DNA of 64,000 bases from Pedobacter alluvionis. GTDB taxonomy: Bacteria > Bacteroidota > Bacteroidia > Sphingobacteriales > Sphingobacteriaceae. This document shows, in pieces, positions 44,913 through 55,466 of this stretch (position 1 is its first letter; every line of letters begins with the position of its first letter). The notes under the pieces are model-generated. The model was not told the origin of the DNA and made no database searches. It saw nothing but the letters and a program-made list of their open reading frames with translations. Location of the stretch: the NCBI RefSeq assembly GCF_003664035.1, contig NZ_RCCK01000011.1, forward strand, positions 124,001-188,000, given 5' to 3'. A program made the position numbers and the translations under genes.

Positions 44913-45018
44913 CGTCATTTCGAGCGGGGTGCAACGCAGTCGAGAACCCGAAGGCTCTGCGAAGCAAAATCTGTCTCAATAGATCTCTCCATTTCGCTGC
45001 GCTTCAGTCGAGATGACG
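44913..45018. repeat. 106-bp CGTCAT element, inverted relative to 4762
   Basis: Ends CGTCATTTCGA (44913-44923) and TCGAGATGACG (45008-45018), 11 bp with one mismatch. The internal words agatctctccatttcgctgcg and ctcaatag are the reverse complement of those in the 4762-4860 copy. It separates convergent genes. Confidence 0.8.
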
Positions 45019-45024
45019 ACCATT

Positions 45025-46155
45025 TCAGACACCAATGTAATTATCATTCAAATAGTTCCTTCTAAACACACCCCAAGCTACAATCATATTTATAGGAATG
45101 AGCACTAAGCCTAAGCCAAACATAATACACACATAAAAAAGCAAAAACAGGCCAAAAACGCCAATCAAAAATCCTTTAACCTGAATCCCATTCAGCAAAA
45201 GCAAACTTCTAAATAAAAGGATAGCGGAAAAAGCAAATGCAGCTAGTTCGAATGAAGTTATCAGTCCAAAACGGGTAGTCATCCAACATATCTCGGGTAA
45301 TAATAAAATGAGATAATTTAGGCAGAAGCTGAAAAATACCCTGACCTTACTAAAAGGAAAATTGGGCAAAAAAGATAAATACCGGTCATTAAAAGTCCTT
45401 TCCTGATAGATTAGTACTATATGCGCTACAACAATGCAGGAAGTAATGAGCATTAATAGCTTCGAATTATCTTTAATATCGGAGAAAAGCATAAAAACGC
45501 TCGAAATTAACACCCACGAAAGCAGTTTGGTTAATAAATAAGCCAGTTTAGACCGGTTAAAAACCTGAAAGCTATACAATAAAAAAACAGGTTTATTCCA
45601 TTGCCTACTTATCCGGATTAACCAGGTAGGTTTATTAGCTTCAACTAAACGATTATTTTCTTTTAGAATGATACAAGCAACAGCGATAATCAACAGCAGC
45701 TGAAAGAGCAGAATTCCGATAGAAATTAAGTAATAACCAAATACGATCCCAATAATAATGGCATATAAAGTATAACACCATACCGGAATAAATATATAAG
45801 CCAACACCATAAACCAGTAAAGAAACTGTTGTTTTTTTGAAGATGAAGTAAAACTGTAATACAAAAATTCCTGTTGTGGCAAAACAAGCTGGGTTAGAAC
45901 ATATTTTAAGCTTTTATAAGCATATAATGAACTTGCAACAAGATAAAAGACCATAATCAACGGATTGCTCACCAAACTAATGGTAAAGAAAAACTGCCAA
46001 AAATCGATCTGATCAGGCATAACCGTACCCAAAGTATTGATGAACAAACAATAACTGATCAAAATCACGAAAACGAATACCAGCATACCTGCATGGGTCC
46101 GGTAAAATCCATCAACAAATATTTTTCTTAAAACAGGGTTCGAAAGTGAAAACAT
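45025..46155 (-). CDS. ABC transporter permease-like membrane protein
   Basis: 376 aa with about 10-12 hydrophobic segments and little else recognisable (MLVFVFVILISYCLFINTL, FLYWFMVLAYIFIPVWCYTLYAIIIGIVFGYYLISIGILLFQLLLIIAVACII, ISSVFMLF). Its start overlaps the stop of the ATPase gene (TAATG), so the two are translated together and form a transporter. Substrate unknown. The permease family is a Bacteroidota type not resembling classic ABC-2 proteins closely. Confidence 0.8.
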   Translation of the reverse strand: MFSLSNPVLRKIFVDGFYRTHAGMLVFVFVILISYCLFINTLGTVMPDQIDFWQFFFTISLVSNPLIMVFYLVASSLYAYKSLKYVLTQLVLPQQEFLYYSFTSSSKKQQFLYWFMVLAYIFIPVWCYTLYAIIIGIVFGYYLISIGILLFQLLLIIAVACIILKENNRLVEANKPTWLIRISRQWNKPVFLLYSFQVFNRSKLAYLLTKLLSWVLISSVFMLFSDIKDNSKLLMLITSCIVVAHIVLIYQERTFNDRYLSFLPNFPFSKVRVFFSFCLNYLILLLPEICWMTTRFGLITSFELAAFAFSAILLFRSLLLLNGIQVKGFLIGVFGLFLLFYVCIMFGLGLVLIPINMIVAWGVFRRNYLNDNYIGV

Positions 46156-46787
46156 TAAAAGTTCAGGGTTAATTTTTTATCCACAATATTAATCTGTTTA
46201 AGTCCGGGTAGTTTTAACTCATCTAAAGGTTGATGAGATGATAAAAGAAAACTGATCTTTTCTTTCTTATGTTTTTCGTTGATCCAACGGAATAATATTT
46301 CAAGAGATTCGGCATCGATCGTATTTAAAGGTTCATCCAACAAAATCAATTTTGGTTTCCCCAGGAAAGCCAATACCAGCGAAAGTTTTTTGAGCATACC
46401 ACTGGAATAGGAACCTAAAGGATTGTTGATATAGCCCTGCATCCCCATTTCTGCAACCAGGATTTCTGCCTGACCAGCTCCAGCACCCTTCGCTTTTGCA
46501 AAAAGAGTAATCATCTCCGTTCCGCTTAAAAATTCGGGAAATAATGGCTCGGCAGCTGCAAAATTGACCAGTTTTCTGTAGGAAACACCATGATTTTTTA
46601 AATAAACAGTGCCCATTGCAATGTCGCCTTTAAAAGATAATATCCCTGCAATTGCTTTCAAAAAAGTACTTTTTCCGGTACCATTGCTTCCTTTTATCCA
46701 AAAAATGCCCTCAGGAAGCTTAATATTATCTATCTTTAAAACAAGATGATCGAAATAGGATTTTTCAAATTGACTGAAGTGTAACAT
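46155..46787 (-). CDS. ABC transporter ATP-binding protein
   Basis: 210 aa. Walker A GSNGTGKST (33-41), signature YSSGMLKKLSL (atypical SSGML instead of LSGGQ), Walker B PKLILLDEPLNTID, and H-loop SSHQPLD. Short for the family (usual 220-240). It pairs with the membrane protein gene that overlaps its stop. Divergent from the acetyltransferase gene at 46863. Confidence 0.92.
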   Translation of the reverse strand: MLHFSQFEKSYFDHLVLKIDNIKLPEGIFWIKGSNGTGKSTFLKAIAGILSFKGDIAMGTVYLKNHGVSYRKLVNFAAAEPLFPEFLSGTEMITLFAKAKGAGAGQAEILVAEMGMQGYINNPLGSYSSGMLKKLSLVLAFLGKPKLILLDEPLNTIDAESLEILFRWINEKHKKEKISFLLSSHQPLDELKLPGLKQINIVDKKLTLNF

Positions 46788-46820
46788 AAAAATATTTCAT
46801 TTCTGACTTCATGTTTATTA

Positions 46821-46849
46821 AAAAGTTACAGCCTTATCTCATCCCGACA
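46821..46849 (-). promoter_or_regulatory. Candidate promoter of the ABC operon
   Basis: On the minus strand TTTG (46849-46846) lies 17 bp before TAACTTTT (46828-46821), a -7 box with one mismatch, 33 bp before the ATPase ATG. Confidence 0.4.
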
Positions 46850-46862
46850 AAATTTTAAACTA

Positions 46863-47372
46863 ATGCAATTAATTTTACGCCCTTACCAACCAAGTGATAT
46901 CGAAAATCTGGCTAAACACGCCAATAATTTTAACATCTCTAAATACCTGACCAATAAATTCCCTTTCCCATATGAGAAAAAAGATGGAGAGGCTTTTATC
47001 CAGTTGGCTTTAAGTCACTCCCCGCTACAGATCAAAGCCATTGTATTAAACGGTGAAGTAATTGGATCGATCGGGGTGCACCAGCTCACAGACATTTACA
47101 GCAAAAGTGCAGAAATGGGTTATTGGATTGGTGAGGAACATTGGGGCAAAGGCATTGTTGCGCTTGCCGTGCAAGAAATGTTGAAATACGGTTTTGACAC
47201 CTTCGATATTGAAAGAATTTTCGCAAGAACAACACATACCAACCTGGCTTCGCAGCAGGTTTTAAAGAAATCGGGCTTTATTTTCGAAGCAGAATTAAAA
47301 GGTACCATTTTTAAAAATGGAGAATATTTTGATGAGCTGATTTTTGGTTTCAGGAAAAATCAATTGATCTAA
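46863..47372 (+). CDS. GNAT family N-acetyltransferase (RimJ/RimL type)
   Basis: 169 aa. Motifs LRPYQPSDIENLAKHANN, AIVLNGEVIGSIGVHQL, AEMGYWIGEEHWGKGIVALAVQEMLKYGF (acetyl-CoA binding) and RIFARTTHTNLASQQVLKKSGFIFEAELKGTIFKNG match the RimJ/RimL-like subfamily that acetylates protein N-termini or small amines. Cytoplasmic; substrate unknown. Divergent from the ABC operon. Confidence 0.92.
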   Translation: MQLILRPYQPSDIENLAKHANNFNISKYLTNKFPFPYEKKDGEAFIQLALSHSPLQIKAIVLNGEVIGSIGVHQLTDIYSKSAEMGYWIGEEHWGKGIVALAVQEMLKYGFDTFDIERIFARTTHTNLASQQVLKKSGFIFEAELKGTIFKNGEYFDELIFGFRKNQLI

Positions 47373-47388
47373 ATGCTGCATTAAAACT

Positions 47389-47421
47389 TTTGCTAAACCC
47401 GAAGCTTATTGCGTAAATTCG
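47389..47421 (+). promoter_or_regulatory. Promoter of the DUF2911 gene
   Basis: TTTG (47389-47392), 21-bp spacer, TAAATTCG (47414-47421; one mismatch to TAnnTTTG). The ATG is 23 bp downstream. It rules out an upstream TTG start at 47409. Confidence 0.5.
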
Positions 47422-47444
47422 CACAAACCAAAAACAACAAAGTA

Positions 47445-48293
47445 ATGAAATTATCGATCAAATCAATAGTGCTGTTTGTAGCACTTTTGGGTGCAGCAGA
47501 TTTTGCAGGTGCCCAGGAAGTAAAATTTCCACAAGCCAGTAGTGGTCAAACCATCATCCAGGATTTTGGATTAGGCAAAATAACTTTAAGCTATTCTCGT
47601 CCCAATGTTAAAGGCCGCAAAATTTTTGGCGGAATGGAGCCTATGGGCGCAGTTTGGCGCAACGGTGCAAATGCAGCAACACGCATTAAATTTACCGATG
47701 CGGTTAAAATTGAAGGCAAGGATTTACCCGCAGGAGAATATGGCCTGTTCAGTATTCCGGGTAAAAACGAATGGACCATTATTTTTAGCAAAATTGCCGA
47801 TCAATGGGGAGCATACGAATATAAGGAAAGTGATGATGTGCTTCGTGTAAAAGTAAAAACTATAGCTTTAAAAAATAAAGTAGAAACTTTAACCATGCAA
47901 TTCTCGGCAGTTAGCGAAACTTCTACAACTCTAAACATGATGTGGGAGAATAGTGCCTATAGCGTTAATATTACAACTTCTATTGATGAAAAAGTAATGG
48001 CCAATATTGCTGAAGCGATGAAAGGTGAAAAGAAACCATATTTTGCGGCTGCACAGTATTATTTTCAACATGGAAAAGATTTAAAACAAGCTTTAGCATG
48101 GATGACGGAAGCAGAAAAATCAGATCCAAAAGCACCCTGGTTTAAACTATGGAAAGGCCGTATCCAATTAAAAATGGGGGATAAAGCAGGTGCAGCAACT
48201 ACTGCACAACAAGGTATCGACGTTGCAACAGCTCAAAAGGTTGATGAATATGTACGCCTCAATTCTGAACTTTTGGCTGAAGCTAAAAAATAA
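47445..48293 (+). CDS. DUF2911 domain-containing secreted protein
   Basis: 282 aa from the ATG at 47445. Signal peptide (1-23, ADFAGAQ). DUF2911 domain (about 30-165): ASSGQTIIQDFGLGKITLSYSRPNVKGRKIFGGMEPMGAVWRNGANAATRIKFT, GKDLPAGEYGLFSIPGKNEWTIIF. TPR-like C-terminal part (AAQYYFQHGKDLKQALAWMTEAEKSDPKAPWFKLWKGRIQLKMGD). Common in Bacteroidota; function unknown, probably periplasmic. Confidence 0.88.
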   Translation: MKLSIKSIVLFVALLGAADFAGAQEVKFPQASSGQTIIQDFGLGKITLSYSRPNVKGRKIFGGMEPMGAVWRNGANAATRIKFTDAVKIEGKDLPAGEYGLFSIPGKNEWTIIFSKIADQWGAYEYKESDDVLRVKVKTIALKNKVETLTMQFSAVSETSTTLNMMWENSAYSVNITTSIDEKVMANIAEAMKGEKKPYFAAAQYYFQHGKDLKQALAWMTEAEKSDPKAPWFKLWKGRIQLKMGDKAGAATTAQQGIDVATAQKVDEYVRLNSELLAEAKK

Positions 48294-48305
48294 ATAGATT
48301 CTATT

Positions 48306-48328
48306 TCGGTCGGTGTCTCACCGACCGA
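48306..48328. repeat. REP-like hairpin
   Basis: TCGGTCGGTG, loop TCT, CACCGACCGA: a perfect 10-bp stem without T tract, 13 bp after the DUF2911 stop. A partial sequence ggtcggtgttacccg recurs at about 48491-48505. Confidence 0.55.
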
Positions 48329-50296
<1,968 letters not shown>

Positions 50297-50310
50297 TTTC
50301 AATCTATATT

Positions 50311-50370
50311 TGTCATTCTGAGCTTGTCGAAGAACTTTTTGATAGGTGTTTCGACAGACTCAACATGACA
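50311..50370. repeat. 60-bp TGTCAT/ATGACA element
   Basis: Ends TGTCATTCTGAG and CTCAACATGACA (imperfect inverted repeat), inner TTGTCGAA / TTTCGACA. Same layout as the CGTCAT elements, with different core. Lies in the 3' region of eno. Confidence 0.65.
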
Positions 50371-50409
50371 ATTCTATTATTGTTAACAAGTTGAAAAACT
50401 TATTTGCAA

Positions 50410-50446
50410 AACATCCTGAGATTTTAAATCTTAGGATGTTTTTATT
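50410..50446 (+). terminator. Terminator of eno
   Basis: AACATCCTGAGATT / AATCTTAGGATGTT with loop TTA and one G-T pair, followed by TTTATTTTA. Confidence 0.85.
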
Positions 50447-50453
50447 TTAATAC

Positions 50454-50461
50454 TATATTTG
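50454..50461 (+). promoter_or_regulatory. -7 box of the DivIC-like gene
   Basis: TATATTTG, exact TAnnTTTG match. The predicted leader of about 50 nt consists mostly of the word atctcaa. Confidence 0.55.
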
Positions 50462-50517
50462 TTCTGAGTTATGTTCATTATCTCAAATCACATATCTCAA
50501 TACTCATATCTCAAACT

Positions 50518-50817
50518 ATGAAACGTTTAATAGATCTTTTCCGCAATAAATATTTCCTTGCTACTGTCGCTTTTGCGATGTGGATGCTATTTTTCGACAA
50601 AAACGATATGATGTCGCAGTACGAGTACCGCAGTCAGGCCAATAAACTGCAGGAAGAAAAAGAATATTTCGAGAAAGAAACCGCCCAGGTTAAAAAAGAT
50701 CTGAATGAACTGAATACCAACCTGAATACAGCTGAAAAATTTGCCCGCGAAAAATACTTCATGAAAAAAGATAATGAAGATGTTTTCGTAATTATCCGGG
50801 AAGAGAAAAAGGATTAG
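50518..50817 (+). CDS. Septum formation initiator family protein (DivIC/FtsB-like)
   Basis: 99 aa. One transmembrane segment (about 11-24, YFLATVAFAMWMLFF) followed by a long coiled coil (about 38-75, QANKLQEEKEYFEKETAQVKKDLNELNTNLNTAEK) and the conserved end FAREKYFMKKDNEDVFVI. This is the classic layout of DivIC/FtsB, a bitopic divisome subunit that bridges FtsL and FtsQ. Location next to eno is common for this family in many bacteria. Confidence 0.9.
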   Translation: MKRLIDLFRNKYFLATVAFAMWMLFFDKNDMMSQYEYRSQANKLQEEKEYFEKETAQVKKDLNELNTNLNTAEKFAREKYFMKKDNEDVFVIIREEKKD

Positions 50818-50911
50818 TTTTTAGTTTGCAGTTTTCAGTTGGCAATTTAGCCATTCAACAATTCAAGTTACGGTTAACTAGTTTAAACAACTTATACAAT
50901 TAACCCTTCTA

Positions 50912-51526
50912 ATGCTCCACATTCTTTACATTATCGCCATAACTGCCGAAGCCATGACTGCAGCACTATCTGCTGGCAGACGTGATATGGACTGGGTTGG
51001 TGTTTGTATTATTGCCTGGGTTACGGCATTGGGCGGTGGAACGGTTAGAAATGTATTATTTGGCCATTACCCAATGAGCTGGGTAGAACATCCGGAATAT
51101 TTAGTGATTACAGCGGTAGCGGCTTTACTGGCGGCATTTATCGCCTCTATTATGACTAAACTCAAAAAGCTTTTTCTTTACCTTGATGCTTTGGGTTTAG
51201 TGGTATTTACTATCATTGGTTGTCAGGTAGCGCAGCAAATCCATTTGCCTTATTTAATTGTACTGTTTAGCGGAATGATTACCGGTTGTGCCGGTGGGGT
51301 ACTTCGTGATGTACTTTGTAACGAAGTTCCATTTCTCTTTAGAAAAGAAATTTATGCCAGTGCAGCGATAGTTACCGGCGCCATTTATATCGGCATAGAA
51401 CATTTTCATGGAAGTGAGATGTTGGCGACCATTTCGGCTGCTGCTATTGGATTAGCATTACGCTTACTTTCCATCCGTTTCGAATGGCACATGCCCAAGT
51501 TCGTGTATAGGGATGAATGGCACTAG
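50912..51526 (+). CDS. Trimeric intracellular cation channel (TRIC) family protein
   Basis: 204 aa with seven predicted transmembrane segments in two similar halves: AMTAALSAGRRDMDWVGVCIIAWVTALGGGTVRNVLFGHYP and, in the second half, GMITGCAGGVLRDVLCNEVPFLF. The two GGG/GG-x-x-RD/RN motifs are the family's signature (formerly UPF0126). Probable monovalent-cation channel in the inner membrane. REP-like hairpins follow. Confidence 0.92.
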   Translation: MLHILYIIAITAEAMTAALSAGRRDMDWVGVCIIAWVTALGGGTVRNVLFGHYPMSWVEHPEYLVITAVAALLAAFIASIMTKLKKLFLYLDALGLVVFTIIGCQVAQQIHLPYLIVLFSGMITGCAGGVLRDVLCNEVPFLFRKEIYASAAIVTGAIYIGIEHFHGSEMLATISAAAIGLALRLLSIRFEWHMPKFVYRDEWH

Positions 51527-51538
51527 GTTAGTTTTTCC

Positions 51539-51634
51539 GTGGTGTCAGATGTTACCATCTGACACTATCAAAGTTAAAACACCTTCAATTATTTACAAGA
51601 AGATATCTATCAGTCAGATGGTAACATCTGACTG
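51539..51634. repeat. REP pair, left copy
   Basis: First hairpin: GTGG tetranucleotide at 51539, arms GTGTCAGATG / CATCTGACAC with loop TTAC (51542-51565). Second hairpin: arms CAGTCAGATG / CATCTGACTG with loop GTAA (51611-51634). The cores are inverted copies of each other. Repeated on the other side of the transposase gene at 52226-52323. Confidence 0.85.
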
Positions 51635-51655
51635 CACATCCACCACCCAGGACTA

Positions 51656-52204
51656 TCAATCAAAAATATCTCTATAATCGGTGATGTTAATAGCATTCTC
51701 TAAATTACCTAAATAAAACGCAGCACTACTGTACTTATAATCTTCAGGATACTCATTAAAATTCCAATGAGATTGTAATGGATTTTGATGAATATACTCT
51801 AATTTAATTTCGAGAAGCTCTTTACTTCCAATCCAAACATCATCAAATCTATCTTCCCAAATTTTAAAAACCTGTTTATCATTTTCAACTCTTATCAAAT
51901 TTAGTAGTGGGCTTTTATTGTATTCAAGATATTTTCTTATTTCAAAAGCGCAAAACTTTTTCAGATCACGCATAGTATCCGACAATTTATTTTCATCATT
52001 AAAATGGAACAAAACATGGAAATGGTTAGGCATAATCACATAGCCAAGAATTGAAATCTTATATTTTAAAGTGACAAAATTTAAACTATTGGCAATTATC
52101 AATTTGCACGAATCACTTTCAAGTAGTTTTAAATGTTTGTAACAACTGGTGGTAACAAAAAAACACTTTTTATCCAGAAATGAGCTTCTGTTTCTTAACC
52201 CCAT
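51656..52204 (-). CDS. REP-associated tyrosine transposase (Y1 HUH nuclease)
   Basis: 182 aa. Y1_Tnp domain with the HUH motif H61-F-H63 in YVIMPNHFHVLFHF and the candidate nucleophile Y137 in KLEYIHQNPLQ; WKIWEDRFDD and EDYKYSSAAFY are also typical. RAYTs cut single-stranded DNA next to REP hairpins and are thought to spread REP sequences. Flanked by two copies of the same REP pair (51539-51634 and 52226-52323), which strongly supports its identity. It looks intact. Confidence 0.93.
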   Translation of the reverse strand: MGLRNRSSFLDKKCFFVTTSCYKHLKLLESDSCKLIIANSLNFVTLKYKISILGYVIMPNHFHVLFHFNDENKLSDTMRDLKKFCAFEIRKYLEYNKSPLLNLIRVENDKQVFKIWEDRFDDVWIGSKELLEIKLEYIHQNPLQSHWNFNEYPEDYKYSSAAFYLGNLENAINITDYRDIFD

Positions 52205-52225
52205 AATTATTGTACTTTTTGTATC

Positions 52226-52323
52226 GTGGTGTCAGATGTTCCATCTGACACGTTTCGAATTAATTGAATATCATCATTATTTGCAAAAAAACAATCTACC
52301 AGTCAGATGGTAACATCTGACTG
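52226..52323. repeat. REP pair, right copy
   Basis: GTGG at 52226, arms GTGTCAGATG / CATCTGACAC with a 3-nt loop TTC (52229-52251; one base shorter than the left copy), then CAGTCAGATG / CATCTGACTG with loop GTAA (52300-52323). Direct repeat of the left pair with similar spacing of about 48 nt. Confidence 0.85.
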
Positions 52324-52331
52324 CACATCAA

Positions 52332-54416
52332 CTAAAGCTCTCCATTTCTTTTCCTTAAAAACCACTCTGTACTCAATAAGATCAGCACTAAGCCAAATAA
52401 CCATTTCATACTAATTAGTTCATCGTACTTGCGATCTTCGTAACTGATGGTTTTAATGTTCTCGTTTTTAGCAATCTCGTCAGCTATTTTAAGCAGGTTT
52501 TCGGGCATAAACAACTTGCCATTGCTTTGTTTAGACATCGTATTTAAAAGCTGGTGATTGGCAGTTGTCTGTTGGTATTCTGCAATCAGTGCATTTACAT
52601 AGAAACTGCCCGAAGCGGTGAATTTCTTTCCTCCCAGTTCTGCATTAGCCAGGTAAGAATAATTGCCAGCGGCCATGGTTCCTGCATCTAATTGATAGCC
52701 ATTTTCTGTTTTAGAGAAGATATAGTTAAATACTTTTCCAGCTTCATTTTTTACCAAAAGTTTAACTTCCGGCTCATTAACAGGTTGATAATTATCATTA
52801 TAAAGCGTGCCATTAAACTGGATCGATTCATTTTCATCGTAAGCCGATTTAGAGGTAAAAACCTTAAATCTTCGTTTATCATCTTTTACAGACAGGTACT
52901 GAACCGTTTTTGAAATCAGATCATTTAAAACCGATTGATTACTTTCATTTTCAGCCTCTGAAAGTTTCCAGCGCCATAGCCCCTCTCCCATCAGATAACC
53001 TGCCTTTAAGCCATTTTCATTTGCAAAGAACAATAATGGTAGCTGGGTACTCACTTTGCCAATACGCTGATTGAAAACGGGTGTTGCCCCTGCGTTTACG
53101 GTCAACCTTCCAAAGGGACCAAGCAAAGGATCGAAAGTTGAAAACTGTTTTTTATCTTCTTCAGTTAGATTAAAACTGGTAAAACCATTGGCAAAATCAG
53201 CATACACTTCCTGAATAGAACCATTAGCAGCGCCTAAGTTGACCTGATTTTGAATTTGATTAAAAGCATTTACATTGCTCTGTGCACCCAAAATATACCA
53301 GACAGGCTTCTTCAAACCAGCTAATTTCTTTAAAAAGATGGATGAAATGTTTTGGACATCGGGCAATTGATATAAGATGATTAAATCGAATTTGGATGGA
53401 TCTGTTGCGTTTAAATCATCGGCCAGGGCAAGTTTAGCTTCGTAATGTTTATTGAGTGAAATAGCTTCTTTTAACACGCCCAAATCGGGATGTGGTGCAA
53501 CCGCTGCAAGCAATACTTTCTGTCTGCCGTCAATCACCTCCACATAAAAGGTCTGAACGTTATTTCGTGTAGTGATTTCATTTTTTAACGCACCCAATTG
53601 AATAGTGTATTTCTGCACACCAATTTTACCGGCATGGATTTTAACAGGAACCGTTTTAACAAAAGAATTGCCACTAATCGGTATGTTTTGCTCTTCAATC
53701 TTTGCTCCATTCTGACTAACAGTTAAAGGCGTATTTTCGCCATTGCTTTGAAAGGCCTGAACCTGAACTTCGATCGTGAAATCATCATCCAGGTATACAA
53801 TGTTACTGTAATTCACATTCGAAATCAGCACATCCCGCTTCGGGATACTATCTCCCAGGGCAATGGTATAAATCGGCGCATTGATCTGATTGATGCTGTA
53901 AAGCGGATTTCCACCGTGATTGAAAATACCATCAGTGGCTAAAATTATCGCACCAACATTTCTGTTGGTGTATTCGTCTCTAACTTTCTTAAAAAAAGCG
54001 GAAGCATCGGTTAATTTACCCTGATTTTTAAAATCGAAACCATCGGCTACCTGATCGCCAAAGTGAAGCGTTTTCACCTCGTATTTGTCTGATAGTTTAT
54101 CTTGTAAAGCTTTAAGATGTTGTTCGTATAATTTTTGGTCGAAACCTGTTGCCTTAACCTGACCAATAGAAAGAGAATTATCTTGTCCGATAATAATTAC
54201 CGGTTTATCTAATGTATAATTTAATGTTTTGATGAGGGGAGCAAATATTAACCATGCAATGGTGGTTACTGCGATAATCCGCAATGCTGTTAAACCATAC
54301 TGAAGTTTTTTATCTAAATTTTTGTTGCCGCGATACAACAACCAGGCGTAGAATAAGCCCAGCGCCAGGCAACCGAGAAAAAACAAAATAGATGTACCTG
54401 AAAAAAAACTGTTCAT
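52332..54416 (-). CDS. VWA-like membrane protein
   Basis: 694 aa. Two N-terminal transmembrane segments (about 8-28 and 42-62), then a von Willebrand A-like domain with a MIDAS-type D-x-S-x-S (GQDNSLSIGQ) and AIILATDGIFNHGG, followed by beta-sandwich regions, a Rossmann-like/glutamine-amidotransferase-like segment (about 300-400, KFDLIILYQLPDVQNISSIFLKKLAGLKKPVWYILG) and a final transmembrane helix (LFGLVLILLSTEWFLRKR). The layout matches a group of Bacteroidota membrane proteins of unknown function. Single gene. Confidence 0.78.
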   Translation of the reverse strand: MNSFFSGTSILFFLGCLALGLFYAWLLYRGNKNLDKKLQYGLTALRIIAVTTIAWLIFAPLIKTLNYTLDKPVIIIGQDNSLSIGQVKATGFDQKLYEQHLKALQDKLSDKYEVKTLHFGDQVADGFDFKNQGKLTDASAFFKKVRDEYTNRNVGAIILATDGIFNHGGNPLYSINQINAPIYTIALGDSIPKRDVLISNVNYSNIVYLDDDFTIEVQVQAFQSNGENTPLTVSQNGAKIEEQNIPISGNSFVKTVPVKIHAGKIGVQKYTIQLGALKNEITTRNNVQTFYVEVIDGRQKVLLAAVAPHPDLGVLKEAISLNKHYEAKLALADDLNATDPSKFDLIILYQLPDVQNISSIFLKKLAGLKKPVWYILGAQSNVNAFNQIQNQVNLGAANGSIQEVYADFANGFTSFNLTEEDKKQFSTFDPLLGPFGRLTVNAGATPVFNQRIGKVSTQLPLLFFANENGLKAGYLMGEGLWRWKLSEAENESNQSVLNDLISKTVQYLSVKDDKRRFKVFTSKSAYDENESIQFNGTLYNDNYQPVNEPEVKLLVKNEAGKVFNYIFSKTENGYQLDAGTMAAGNYSYLANAELGGKKFTASGSFYVNALIAEYQQTTANHQLLNTMSKQSNGKLFMPENLLKIADEIAKNENIKTISYEDRKYDELISMKWLFGLVLILLSTEWFLRKRNGEL

Positions 54417-54458
54417 ACTTTTATAAAGATGGTAATTTTGAGGAAATTTTCAAGGTTA

Positions 54459-54583
54459 TTAACCGCAAAGTGCGCAAAGAATTTACGCAAAGTATCGCAA
54501 AGATAATGTGCACCCTTCATTTTTTAAGCTTAGCGACCTTTGCGCCATCGTAATAAGGAAATCTCAGCGGCCTTTGCGGTTAA
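54459..54583. repeat. 125-bp TTAACC/GGTTAA element
   Basis: Perfect 12-bp terminal inverted repeat TTAACCGCAAAG / CTTTGCGGTTAA. Interior words gcgcaaag and cgacctttgcgcc are further inverted copies. It shares the TTAACCnCAnAn end with the inner repeat at 39844-39912. A GTG-started extension of the following gene would begin inside it. Confidence 0.75.
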
Positions 54584-54621
54584 AAAAGATAAATTCGTTA
54601 GTTTTAACAAAATCAATCCTT

Positions 54622-55356
54622 ATGAAAATAATCTGTCTAACATTTCTGCTATCTCTAAGCCTTATGGTGAATGCCCAAAATAATTTTAAAGCCACTCAAA
54701 TCAAATTTGAAAGAGTAGAGAAAGCATACAGCGAAAAATGGGAAACATTGAGAAAATTTGTTCAGGCCGGTGGTTATGGAGATAAATTCTCCATGGTGAT
54801 CAATGCTTATAAAACGGAAGGCAAACTTGAAGTGTGGTTAAAGAATAATTCGGCTAGAACCTATTCTTTGTTCAGAACTTATGATTTTTGTGCGCATTCT
54901 GGCACCATTGGCCCGAAAGTGGTTGAAGGCGATGGACAAACGCCAGAAGGTTTTTATTACATTAATGTTTTTAACCCGATGAGCAATTTCCATCTTTCCT
55001 TGGGCGTGAATTATCCAAATACTGTAGATTATGCACGAACGGGAAAAAATAGAAAACCTGGAAGTGATATCTATATCCACGGCAATTGTGTTACCGTTGG
55101 TTGCATTCCTTTAACAGATGAAAAAATTAAAGAAGTATATGTTTTGGGAGTTGAAGCCAGAAATGCTGGTCAGGAAAAGATTCCTGTTAACATCTATCCT
55201 TTCAAAATGACGGAAGGAAATATGAAAAAATACGTTGCTCAATTTCCAGCGCAGGCAAATTTATGGAAATCATTACAAGCAGGATATTCAGCTTTTGAAA
55301 AGAATAAAACCCAGCTGAATGTGAGTGAAGCTAAAGGGAAGTATATTGTAAAATAA
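54622..55356 (+). CDS. L,D-transpeptidase family protein (YkuD domain, YafK-like)
   Basis: 244 aa from the ATG at 54622, which gives a good signal peptide (LTFLLSLSLMVNAQ). YkuD domain with the active-site signature H153-G-N-x5-G-C161 (IYIHGNCVTVGCIPLTDE); also DGQTPEGFYYINVFNPMSNFHLSLGVNYPN. Enzymes of this type form or cleave non-canonical peptidoglycan cross-links or attach proteins in the periplasm. A longer frame starting at 54508 lies in a repeat and is rejected. Confidence 0.92.
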   Translation: MKIICLTFLLSLSLMVNAQNNFKATQIKFERVEKAYSEKWETLRKFVQAGGYGDKFSMVINAYKTEGKLEVWLKNNSARTYSLFRTYDFCAHSGTIGPKVVEGDGQTPEGFYYINVFNPMSNFHLSLGVNYPNTVDYARTGKNRKPGSDIYIHGNCVTVGCIPLTDEKIKEVYVLGVEARNAGQEKIPVNIYPFKMTEGNMKKYVAQFPAQANLWKSLQAGYSAFEKNKTQLNVSEAKGKYIVK

Positions 55357-55359
55357 CAA

Positions 55360-55406
55360 AGAAGTCAGGTTTTCCATAGCACAATGACCATTAAAACCTG
55401 ACTTCT
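55360..55406 (+). terminator. Terminator of the L,D-transpeptidase gene
   Basis: Perfect 14-bp stem AGAAGTCAGGTTTT / AAAACCTGACTTCT with a 19-nt loop, 4 bp after the stop; also usable on the other strand for fabG. Confidence 0.75.
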
Positions 55407-55466
55407 CTATATTTATATAAAACTGGAGGAAACCCTCCACCTTAAACCTTCATACCTTCTACCTCC

